From contig UREO01000118.1 of the NCBI GenBank assembly GCA_900546895.1, forward strand, positions 1-8,535: DNA of 8,535 bases. The letters run 5' to 3'. The notes beneath the pieces are model-generated. The model ran no database searches. It was not told where the DNA came from and saw only the letters and a program-made list of their open reading frames with translations. Positions 1-7,100 of this stretch are shown piece by piece (positions within the stretch are counted from its first letter, which is position 1; every line of letters begins with the position of its first letter). The translations under genes and the position numbers were made by a program. Source of the stretch: an uncultured Oscillospiraceae bacterium (GTDB lineage Bacteria > Bacillota > Clostridia > Oscillospirales > Acutalibacteraceae).

Positions 1-192
1 GTTGATTACAGTGAAAAGCTGACGGATATTTTGAACCTGAACGACATTCAAAGCGTCACCGTTGTGCGTATGGAAGTGCCCTGCTGCGGCGGAATGGTCA
101 ACTATGTAAAGACCGCTCTGCAGAATTCCGGGAAAATGATCCCGTGGCGTGTCATTACCGTCGCCACCGACGGTGAAATATTAGAAGATTAA
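1..192 (+). CDS. C-terminal end of a 4Fe-4S ferredoxin-like protein (5' end outside window)
   Basis: Frame 1 is open from the first base to the TAA at 190-192, giving the last 63 residues of a protein. The tail contains VRMEVPCCGG followed by VKTALQNSGK and a WRVIT strand. This matches, from memory, the C-terminal domain of 4Fe-4S dicluster proteins of about 250-290 residues that often sit next to hcp in clostridia and methanogens. The ferredoxin cysteine motifs themselves would lie in the missing N-terminal part, so the iron-sulfur assignment rests on recognising this tail. The gene ends 19 bases before hcp with no terminator between, so the two are very likely co-transcribed, and an electron-transfer role with Hcp is a reasonable inference. 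The adjacent cysteines (bases 82-87) could bind a metal or be redox active. Confidence 0.72.
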   Translation, partial: VDYSEKLTDILNLNDIQSVTVVRMEVPCCGGMVNYVKTALQNSGKMIPWRVITVATDGEILED

Positions 193-194
193 TT

Positions 195-202
195 GAAGGA
201 GG
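195..202 (+). promoter_or_regulatory. Ribosome-binding site of hcp
   Basis: GAAGGAGG lies 9 bases before the ATG at 212 and starts just after the stop codon of the upstream gene. It fixes the start of hcp. Confidence 0.85.
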
Positions 203-211
203 AAAAAGAAA

Positions 212-1798
212 ATGTTTTGTTTTCAGTGTGAACAAACCGCCGGAGGAACCGGATGCACCAAAATGGGGGTCTGCGGCAAAAGCAGCGCGACCGCTGATTT
301 TCAGGATGAACTGACCGGCGCGCTGGTCGGCCTGGCCAAAGCGGCGGGGAATTCCGGAAGGACCCCAAAATCGGACGAGCTGATTTTGAGCGGCCTGTTT
401 ATGTGCATTACCAACGTGAATTTCGACAATGAGGCAATTGAGGCGCTTACCGCAGAGATCAGGAAGGAAAAGGATTCGCTGACACCCGGCTGCGCTGCCT
501 GCAGTTCAAAATGCGGCGGCACCGATGACCTTGATCTGGAACAGCTTTGGAACAGCGACGAGGATATCCGTTCGCTGAAATCCCTGCTCCTGCTCGGCAT
601 GAGAGGAATGGCGGCGTACGCGTATCACGCCTATGTGCTGGGTTATACCGACGACGAGGTGACCAGCTGGTTCTACAAGGGGCTGACGGCGATCGATTGC
701 GAGCAGGACCCGTCCCGCCTGCTGGAGCTTGTGATGGAGTTCGGCCAGGTCAACCTGAAGTGCATGGCCCTGCTGGATCAGGCCAATACGGAGTCGTTTG
801 GCAATCCCGTGCCGACCGAAGTAAGCAATACCATTGAAAAAGGACCGTTCATTGTTGTTTCCGGCCATGACCTTTACGATTTGAAACAGCTTTTGGAACA
901 GACAAAGGACAAGGGCATCAACATCTATACGCACGGCGAAATGCTGCCCGCGCACGGCTATCCCGAACTGAAAAAGTATCCGCATCTGAAAGGCAATTTC
1001 GGTACCGCGTGGCAGAATCAGCAGAAGGAATTCCTCAATGTTCCGGCACCGTTCCTGTTTACGACAAACTGCCTGATGCGCCCCATGCCGTCCTATGCCG
1101 ACAGGGTTTATACGACCGCGGTGGTCGGCTATCCCGAAATGCCCCACATCGGCGAGGTGAACGGTAAAAAGGATTTCAGCATTGTGATCGAAAAAGCGCT
1201 GGAGCTCGGCGGATACGAGCAGGACGTGCATGTGCCCGGTATCAACGGCGGCGAAAAGCTGATGACCGGCTTTGGCCACAACACCGTGCTGTCGGTTGCC
1301 GATCAGGTGATTGAGGCGGTGAAATCCGGCGCTCTGCGCCACATTTTCCTCATTGGGGGCTGCGACGGCGCAAAGCCCGGCAGAAACTATTTCACCAAGC
1401 TGGTTGAGCTTACCCCGCCGGACTCCGTCGTTCTCACCTGCGCGTGCGGGAAGTACCGCTTCAACGACCTCGACATGGGGACGCTCGGCGCCCTGCCGCA
1501 CATTATGGATATGGGCCAGTGCAACGACGCCTACTCCGCGATCAAGGTTGCGGTCGCTCTTTCCGAGGCTTTCGGCTGCGGCGTCAACGACCTGCCGCTG
1601 TCCATCGTGCTTTCCTGGTATGAGCAGAAAGCGGTCTGCATCCTACTGACCCTGCTGTCGCTCGGGATTACCAATATCCGCCTGGGCCCGACGCTTCCCG
1701 CGTTTGTATCCCCGAACGTTTTTAAAATACTGGTAGAGAAGTTCAACATCATGCCGATCACCACTCCCGAACAGGATCTGGCTGCCATGTTGAAATAG
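212..1798 (+). CDS. hcp: Hybrid-cluster protein (Hcp; annotated as hydroxylamine reductase)
   Basis: Cytoplasmic 528-residue iron-sulfur protein. The family reduces nitric oxide to N2O and hydroxylamine to ammonia in vitro, and protects anaerobes against nitrosative stress. The N-terminal cysteines C3, C6, C15 and C21 follow the CX2CX8CX5C spacing of anaerobe-type enzymes with a 4Fe-4S cluster, not the wider spacing of the enterobacterial 2Fe-2S type. All eight hybrid-cluster ligands can be placed: H219 (SGHD), E243 (HGEMLPAH), C287 (TTNC), C384 (GGCDG, the persulfide cysteine), C412 (ACGK), C437 (GQCND), E471 and K473 (YEQKA). Their spacings match those I recall for Desulfovibrio Hcp to within one residue. 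The helical domain between about residues 60 and 205 is present, so this is not the short class. Unusual cysteines occur at C94, C97 and C101, and C410 lies two residues before a cluster ligand. The gene sits between a ferredoxin-like gene and a cupin gene in an apparent operon. Confidence 0.97.
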   Translation: MFCFQCEQTAGGTGCTKMGVCGKSSATADFQDELTGALVGLAKAAGNSGRTPKSDELILSGLFMCITNVNFDNEAIEALTAEIRKEKDSLTPGCAACSSKCGGTDDLDLEQLWNSDEDIRSLKSLLLLGMRGMAAYAYHAYVLGYTDDEVTSWFYKGLTAIDCEQDPSRLLELVMEFGQVNLKCMALLDQANTESFGNPVPTEVSNTIEKGPFIVVSGHDLYDLKQLLEQTKDKGINIYTHGEMLPAHGYPELKKYPHLKGNFGTAWQNQQKEFLNVPAPFLFTTNCLMRPMPSYADRVYTTAVVGYPEMPHIGEVNGKKDFSIVIEKALELGGYEQDVHVPGINGGEKLMTGFGHNTVLSVADQVIEAVKSGALRHIFLIGGCDGAKPGRNYFTKLVELTPPDSVVLTCACGKYRFNDLDMGTLGALPHIMDMGQCNDAYSAIKVAVALSEAFGCGVNDLPLSIVLSWYEQKAVCILLTLLSLGITNIRLGPTLPAFVSPNVFKILVEKFNIMPITTPEQDLAAMLK

Positions 1799-1802
1799 GA
1801 GG
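1797..1802 (+). promoter_or_regulatory. Ribosome-binding site of the cupin gene, overlapping the hcp stop codon
   Basis: AGGAGG overlaps the last two bases of the hcp TAG stop and lies 6 bases before the ATG at 1809. Ribosomes finishing hcp would end on this site, which suggests translational coupling. Confidence 0.85.
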
Positions 1803-1808
1803 TTCCGT

Positions 1809-2150
1809 ATGCAAAAGAATTATCTTAAGAATATCGATTTTTCAACCGCGCTGACTCTGGCGGAGCTGGTAACCTATCAGCCGGGTCAGGTCGTCAGCAA
1901 GACGCTGGCGCAGAACCCGGCGGTCAGCCTGACGCTTTTCGCTTTTGACCAGGGGGAGGAGATCAGCTCCCACGAGTCGAACGGCGACGCGATGGTCATT
2001 GCGCTGGATGGAGAGGGTGAAATTACCATCGGTTCCGAAAAGCATCTTCTCAAAGCCGGACAGACCATCGTTATGCCCGCGAAAACGCCCCACGCGGTCT
2101 ATGCTTCCCAGCAGTTTAAAATGTTTTTGGTAGTCGTGTTCCCCAATTGA
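1809..2150 (+). CDS. Small single-domain cupin protein
   Basis: A 113-residue cytoplasmic protein with one cupin beta-barrel at about residues 38-111. Cupin motif 1 is seen as G49-x5-H55 through G68, and motif 2 as G84-x5-P90 with H95. Compared with the canonical motifs, the second histidine is S57, the motif-1 glutamate position is A61 (next to D60), and the motif-2 glycine and asparagine are K92 and A99. Only two of the four usual metal ligands remain. Any metal site must therefore use other residues, such as D60, or be absent. Small cupins of this kind are, from memory, common beside hcp in clostridia, but their function is not established. The gene lies 10 bases after hcp and is followed directly by a terminator, making it the last gene of the operon. 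A binding, sensing or accessory role in nitrosative or redox stress is only inferred from position. Confidence 0.9.
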   Translation: MQKNYLKNIDFSTALTLAELVTYQPGQVVSKTLAQNPAVSLTLFAFDQGEEISSHESNGDAMVIALDGEGEITIGSEKHLLKAGQTIVMPAKTPHAVYASQQFKMFLVVVFPN

Positions 2151-2165
2151 TCCTTCTTCCGTCAG

Positions 2166-2216
2166 GACCGGCCCTTCGGCGATTTCGCATCGCTGAAGGG
2201 TCGGTTTGCCTTTTTG
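2166..2216 (+). terminator. Rho-independent terminator of the hcp operon
   Basis: A 17-bp stem (2167-2183 with 2189-2205) contains two G-U pairs and closes a 5-base loop TTCGC. A further G-U pair at the base and a TTTTT run at 2211-2215 follow. It begins 16 bases after the cupin stop codon and ends the ferredoxin-hcp-cupin unit. Confidence 0.93.
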
Positions 2217-2255
2217 TCTAAAACCTGATTTTCCCCGGCCTAATGCAAGATTTTG

Positions 2256-2296
2256 ATTAATTTTAGCACTCTAAACACGAGAGTGCTAAAATTAAT
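2256..2296 (+). promoter_or_regulatory. CIRCE operator (HrcA binding site)
   Basis: The core is TTAGCACTC (2263-2271), nine spacer bases, then GAGTGCTAA (2281-2289), an exact match to the CIRCE consensus. The inverted repeat extends without mismatch to 16 bases on each side (2256-2271 and 2281-2296). CIRCE is bound by the repressor HrcA, which is released under heat shock when GroEL is occupied by unfolded protein. The only gene downstream before a terminator is hsp20, so that gene is the inferred target. No hrcA gene is in the window. Confidence 0.96.
2284..2292 (+). promoter_or_regulatory. Possible extended -10 element of the hsp20 promoter inside CIRCE
   Basis: TGCTAAAAT at 2284-2292 resembles an extended -10 box (TGnTATAAT) and lies within the right arm of the operator, where HrcA would block it. 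No good -35 box is found at the matching distance. TATGAT at 2314-2319 is an alternative -10. The true start site is not decided by the sequence. Confidence 0.3.
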
Positions 2297-2314
2297 AATT
2301 TGGTCATATTTTAT

Positions 2315-2373
2315 ATGATTATTTTTCATAATCATCGGATATAGTAAGAATTGTAAAAGGAAGCAATGCTTCC
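2315..2373 (+). other. Two short stem-loops in the hsp20 leader
   Basis: ATGATTAT at 2315-2322 pairs with ATAATCAT at 2328-2335 around a 5-base loop. GGAAGC at 2359-2364 pairs with GCTTCC at 2368-2373 around AAT. Neither is followed by a T run, so they are not terminators. The second stem's CTTCC (2369-2373) is also complementary to the GGAGG ribosome-binding site at 2397-2401, with one G-U pair. Both structures are visible directly in the sequence; any regulatory role is an inference. Confidence 0.45.
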
Positions 2374-2406
2374 GAAGAAATCAAATAAATGAATATGGAG
2401 GTTTTG

Positions 2407-2832
2407 ATGATGTTTGATTTAATGCCGTTTGGACGCAGGGAAAACAACTTGTTCAACTATTTTGATAACATGGAGAAAAACTTCTTCGGCGATCTGTCGC
2501 AAAGCTTTTCCGCTTTTCGCACGGATGTGATCGATAATGGCGACAAGTATTTGCTGAAGGCGGAGCTGCCGGGCTTTAAAAAGGAAGATATCAAGATTGA
2601 TATCGAGGGTGACAGGCTGACCGTCAGCGCGGAACACAAGGACGAAACCGAGGAGACAAAGGACAATTACATTCGCAGGGAGCGCAAGTACGGCTCGTTC
2701 TCCCGCAGCTTTGATATCTCTGATGTCAAAGCCGATGAGATCTCCGCGGAGTACAAGGACGGAATTCTGGAGCTGAGCATGCCGAAGTTGGAAACCGTAG
2801 TGCCCGAAAGCCGCAGAATAGAAATCCGTTAA
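2407..2832 (+). CDS. Small heat-shock protein, Hsp20/alpha-crystallin family
   Basis: An ATP-independent holdase chaperone of 141 residues that binds unfolding proteins and normally forms large cytoplasmic oligomers. A short N-terminal arm rich in phenylalanine and asparagine (1-36) precedes the alpha-crystallin domain (about 37-128), with KAELPGFKKEDI at 51-62, a YGSFSRSFDI strand at 95-104 and the AEYKDGILEL signature at 114-123. The C-terminal IxI motif that docks neighbouring subunits is I138-E-I140. I chose ATG 2407 because GGAGG at 2397-2401 sits 5 bases upstream. ATG 2410 (8-base spacing) is equally plausible, and ATG 2389 would place the ribosome-binding site inside the gene. The gene stands alone between two terminators, downstream of a perfect CIRCE element, so HrcA control is very likely. 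Confidence 0.95.
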   Translation: MMFDLMPFGRRENNLFNYFDNMEKNFFGDLSQSFSAFRTDVIDNGDKYLLKAELPGFKKEDIKIDIEGDRLTVSAEHKDETEETKDNYIRRERKYGSFSRSFDISDVKADEISAEYKDGILELSMPKLETVVPESRRIEIR

Positions 2833-2842
2833 CAGCAAGGCC

Positions 2843-2877
2843 AAAGGCCGCCCGGGATTTTCCCGGGCGGCCTTTTT
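2843..2877 (+). terminator. Rho-independent terminator of hsp20
   Basis: A perfect 15-bp, mostly G+C stem (2843-2857 with 2861-2875) has a 3-base TTT loop and runs into T bases up to 2877. It starts 10 bases after the hsp20 stop codon, so hsp20 is a single-gene transcript. Confidence 0.95.
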
Positions 2878-2924
2878 CGTCTGTTTCGGGGGCTTTCTGC
2901 TCCGCCGGCAATACCGCCCGGCAA

Positions 2925-2953
2925 TTGCTTTCCCCTGCTGATTTTGATATAAT
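2925..2953 (+). promoter_or_regulatory. Sigma-A promoter for the yhaO-yhaN pair
   Basis: TTGCTT (-35, 2925-2930), a 17-base spacer, then a perfect TATAAT (-10, 2948-2953) preceded by TG at the extended -10 position (2945-2946). Transcription would start near 2960, giving a leader of about 35 bases with GGGGAG at 2981-2986 as ribosome-binding site, 8 bases before the ATG at 2995. No operator-like repeat overlaps it. Confidence 0.82.
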
Positions 2954-2994
2954 AGAAACAATAATAAGGGATTTTGTCCGGGGGAGTATAACGA

Positions 2995-4134
2995 ATGAAT
3001 AAAATTAAAATATTGCATTGCGCCGACCTGCACCTCGGCGCGGAGCTTTCATCGCTGGGGAACAAAGCGGGCCAGCGCAGGGAAGAAATGCTGATGACGT
3101 TTGACAGGATCGTGTCCCTCTGCAAAGAAGAAGGCGTGGAGCTGCTTCTGATCGCCGGGGATTTTTTTGAAAGCTCCGGTACGGATACCGCGACGGTCCG
3201 TTCCGTAAAAAAAGCGCTGTCCGGAATTCCGGAAACGGCGGTTGCCGTTGCACCGGGGAACCACGACTATGTTTCTCTGGATTCCCCGTACGCCGATTTG
3301 GACTGGCCGGCAAACGTACATATTTTTCAGTCCGGCTTCGACTGTTTTGAGCTGCCCGGAAAGGGCGTGCGCGTATGGGGCGCGGGATTTACGGGAACCT
3401 ATGTCACGGAACCCTTACTGGGAGAAATCGGCGCGCCTCGGGACGACCTGCTGAATATCTGCGTCCTGCACGGGGACCTGGTCGCCGAGAATCAGTCGAG
3501 CAATTACAACCCGATCACCCCGTCCCGAATTCGTTTCAGCGGCATGGATTACCTTGCACTCGGTCATATTCATATGCGTACCGAAATCCTGCACAGCGGA
3601 AAGACCGCTTACGCCTACTGCGGCTGTCCGGAGGGCAGAGGCTTTGACGAGCTGGGGGACAAGGGCGTTTATATCGGTACCGTAAGCAGGGACAGGCTTG
3701 ACCTCGTTTTCCGCCCGGTATGCCGAAGAAAAAATCTAGAGGTCCGCGTCGATATCGGCGGGGTGTCGGCCAACAACGAGGCGGCTGCCGTCGTCCTTCA
3801 CACGCTGCAGCAGCAGTTTGGGGAGACGTATGCGGACAATCTCTATAAAATCATTCTGGAGGGCGCGCTGGACGCTTCCTTTTCGCCGGACTGCGCCGCG
3901 ATTGCGGCTAGGCTGGAAAACGAGCTGTATTTTGTGAAGCTCAGGGACGAAACGTGTCTTCAGGCTGATCTGAACGCGCTGTCCAAGGAAACCTCCTTAA
4001 AGGGGATTTTTGTCAGGCGCATGTTGGAAAAAATCGGCGCCGCGGCGGGCGAAGCACAGAAGGAACAACTCCGGCGCGCGCTCGATATCGGTTTAAAAGC
4101 GTTTGACAGCGAGGTAAAGCTGAATGAAAATTAA
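2995..4134 (+). CDS. yhaO: SbcD/Mre11-like metallophosphoesterase, probable DNA exonuclease (YhaO type)
   Basis: A 379-residue cytoplasmic protein with a calcineurin-like phosphoesterase core at about 4-200. All five metal-binding motifs of the family are visible: D11-L-H13, G-D56 (GDFF), G-N89-H90-D91, H159 in VLHGD, and G-H191-I-H193. They form the two-metal site of Mre11/SbcD-type nucleases, and H90 is the likely catalytic acid. Residues of about 200-379 form a separate C-terminal region that would contact DNA or the partner ATPase. The length is close to the roughly 400 residues of Bacillus YhaO. The next gene, overlapping by 11 bases, encodes the matching coiled-coil ATPase, so the two very probably form a complex acting on DNA ends or processing DNA structures. 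Whether it acts on double-strand breaks as SbcCD does is not shown by the sequence. No signal peptide or membrane segment is seen. The yhaO name is by domain layout and neighbour. Confidence 0.92.
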   Translation: MNKIKILHCADLHLGAELSSLGNKAGQRREEMLMTFDRIVSLCKEEGVELLLIAGDFFESSGTDTATVRSVKKALSGIPETAVAVAPGNHDYVSLDSPYADLDWPANVHIFQSGFDCFELPGKGVRVWGAGFTGTYVTEPLLGEIGAPRDDLLNICVLHGDLVAENQSSNYNPITPSRIRFSGMDYLALGHIHMRTEILHSGKTAYAYCGCPEGRGFDELGDKGVYIGTVSRDRLDLVFRPVCRRKNLEVRVDIGGVSANNEAAAVVLHTLQQQFGETYADNLYKIILEGALDASFSPDCAAIAARLENELYFVKLRDETCLQADLNALSKETSLKGIFVRRMLEKIGAAAGEAQKEQLRRALDIGLKAFDSEVKLNEN

Positions 4135-7100
4135 CAGGATTTACATTGGACACTTCGGCAAGCTGAGAGAGTATACGCTCGATCTGGCGGACGGCTTCCA
4201 AATCCTCTATGGAAATAACGAGGACGGAAAAAGCACCATCATGGCGTTTATCAAAATGATGTTTTACGGTTCCGAGGGCAGAAGCGGGGACCTTTCCAAA
4301 AATATCCGAAAAAAGTATCAGCCGTGGGATGGCGCCAAAATGTCGGGATTCCTTGAATTTATGGATAGCGGAACCGTCTATCGGCTGGAAAGGCTGTTCG
4401 GCGCTTCTAACGCGACGGATAAAATCAACCTGTGGAATACGGCGACCGGGGAAAAAGAAAAGATCGCCAGCAATACCGATCTTGGCCAGCGCTTTTTCGG
4501 AATCGGGGCTGCGGCGTTTGAGAAAAGTGTCTTTATCGGGCAGGCCGGGAGCATGGCCGGTGCGGACAGAGACGATGAAATCACCCAGAAGCTTCTGAAC
4601 CTGGTTTCCACCGGGGATGAAAGCGTGTCGCAGAAACGGGTGGAAACCCGTTTGCAGGCCGCTATGGACGAGCTGAAATCCAAAAGCGGCAGGATCGGCG
4701 TGCTGGATAAGAGCTATCGGCGGCAGGAACGGCTTGCGCGGGAGCGGGCGGAGGCTCTGGCGAACGAGGAAGAAAAAAAGCGGATGGAGCGCCGGTATGC
4801 GGAACTGAACGAAAAGAAAGAAGCTTTGGAAAGGGAATATCAGCATTCCATAGCTCGGTCCGCTTTGCAGGAGAGGCTTGTCCAACTGCAGAATCTGGAC
4901 AAAATCGTTCAGAAGCAGAAGGAGCTCAACACGCAGATCAAAGAATATAAGGAGAAAGCCGGGCTCCTTACTTCGGGCGGCACTGTCTTTGACGAGGAAT
5001 TCGTTCAAAATGCAGAAGAAAGGATTACTCAGATCCGGTCTCTTCAGCAATTGCTGGAGGAGAGAAACAGAAATGTCCGTACTCTGGAGCAGGAGGACCC
5101 GTCCTCCTGCGAGCCGGTTGAGGAAATTCTACCGGAAGTGTCGGAGGAAGTAAAGAAACGGGACCAGGAGCATGCGCAGGTAAGCCAGGATATTCTTGCT
5201 CTTCGGGAAACCATTCGCGTTGCTGCCGAAACGGAGAAAAAACAGTCGGCTCTGGCGGAAGCGGAAAAGGCGCTGCAAACGCAGATACAGCAGAAGCGGG
5301 AGCAGGAAAACGCCTGCAAAGAGGCTTCTCTGGAATTGGAGGAAGCGCGGCGGTCCTGCCAAACCTTCCGGGAGGATCTTGACCGGAAAAGGAAAGAGTT
5401 TGCGCTCGCCGGACAGCGCAGGGCAAGCGCAAATACGGCGTATCAGGCCGCCGGGCAGCAGCTGAAGTCCGTGCAGGCCCTTTCCGCGCAAAAGATAGAA
5501 ACGGCGCAGGAGCGGCTGAAACAGGCCGGCACTCCCCGGCAGGTAATGGTCAACGAAAATGCCGGGCGCGAAATCAGAAAAGGGCTGCTGATCGGGGCGA
5601 TTCTGATCGCCGCGGCATCGGTTGCGCTGGGGGTCGCCCTGTCGCCCGTCTGCTTTGCCGGTTTGGCCCTTGCCGGAGTGACGGCGGTTCTCTCCGTTGG
5701 GAAAGTCAGAACCAGAGCGGTGGCCACGACGGTCGTGGACGAAGCCGAAGCCGCGGCGGCAAAAGCAAATCTGGAAAGCGTGCGCCTTTCCGCGGAACGT
5801 GAAACGGAAGCGGCAAAGCGGGCGGAAGAGGAAGCCGCGGGCGAATGGCAGGCGGTGTCGGCCAGAGAGGAACAGGTACGGAAATCGGTCGCACAGGCGG
5901 AAGAACTCTGCCGTATGGCGGAGGAGCAGATGTCCGCAGCGGAACACAGGAATCGTGAGCTGGAGCTGAAACTCGGGTTTGTCGAGGAAAAGCTTGACGC
6001 CCTTTCAAAGGATGTGCGGAAAAGGCGCGCGGAGCTCCCAGCGGACGTCCCGGAACAGCGGACCGACCTTCCCGCTCTGCGGGAGGAGCTGAACGCGAAA
6101 ATGGCCCGGGAAGCGGCGCTTGCGGACGGGATACAGTCTCGGCTTCAGTCGCTGGGGTGCCGGACCATGGAGGAGCTTCAGGACAAGCTGATGCGATTCC
6201 GGAGCTTTCAGGCGCGGGCGGTCATGAGACAGGAAAATTTGGACCGGGCAAAAGAGGCCCAGACTCAGGCGCGGGAACGCCTGCGGGAGCAAACCGGAGC
6301 CTTCCTTTCCTTTGTGAGTGCGTACCGGCCAGTCGCCTCTTTTGAGGAAGCAGTGAGCGCTGTGCAGAAACTGAAAAACAGCATGGAGGAGCTTCGTTCT
6401 ATGCGTCAGAAAATCGAAAGCCAGTCGGATTCCCTGAAGGAACAGGGACAGGGGAAGCCCGCCGAACAGCTTGAGCGGGAGGCCGGGGAAGTACGGAAAG
6501 AGATTCTCGATGCCTGCGCGGGGCAGATGCCGGAGCCTTTGGACGATTCGGACGCGGAACATCTCAGGCGACTCGGCGCCGAATGTTTTGAGCAGCTTCA
6601 GCAGACAAGGGAAGAACTGATTCAGACGGGTTCGGATATTAAAAACCGGTTTGCTGGGAAAAAGAATGTCAGCGAGTTGGAAGAAGAAACGGAGGAACTG
6701 CAAAAGGAAATTGCGGAAAAGGAATCGGAGTATCAGTCCCTCAGCTTCGCAAAGGAAACGCTCGCGGAGGCCTTCAATGAAATCCGCCGGAGCTTCGGTC
6801 CCCTTCTGAACGAAAAAACCGCCCGGATCTTCAGCAGTATTACGGGCGGGAAATATGAGAATGTGATCGTTTCCAAGAATTTCGATATCAACGTGCAGGA
6901 CGCGAAAAATGCGGTTTCACACGAATGGCAATATCTGAGCAGCGGCACGATCGATCAGGCGTATTTCGCGCTCAGGCTGGCGGTTGCGGAGCTGCTTTCG
7001 GAAGAGGGTCCGAAACTTCCGCTGTTGCTGGACGACGTTTTTCTGCAGTACGACGACGAACGGACAAAAGAAGGCCTGAAATTTCTTGCCGATTATGCCG

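Noticed and set aside
506..1501. Open frame of 331 codons on the minus strand within hcp
   Set aside because: It is fully antisense to a highly conserved gene. The predicted protein is rich in His, Arg and Gln with no recognisable motif, as expected for a shadow frame.
2300..2332. Possible promoter TTGGTC ... CATAAT between CIRCE and hsp20
   Set aside because: The spacing is 21 bases and both boxes are weak, so it is not supported as a sigma-A promoter.
2419..3033. Open frame of 204 codons on the minus strand over hsp20 and the following gap
   Set aside because: It runs through the hsp20 terminator hairpin and the yhaO promoter on the other strand, has no good ribosome-binding site that I can see, and no recognisable domain.
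4013..5050. Long open frame (345 codons) on the minus strand
   Set aside because: It lies antisense to the end of yhaO and the start of yhaN, both with clear family motifs. Its translation has no recognisable domain and looks like the complement of G+C-biased codons.
5129..5947. Minus-strand open frame of 272 codons inside yhaN, with Phe/Leu/Arg-rich translation
   Set aside because: It is the complement of the Glu/Lys/Ala-rich coiled coil. Such segments routinely produce Phe/Leu/Arg-rich antisense frames.
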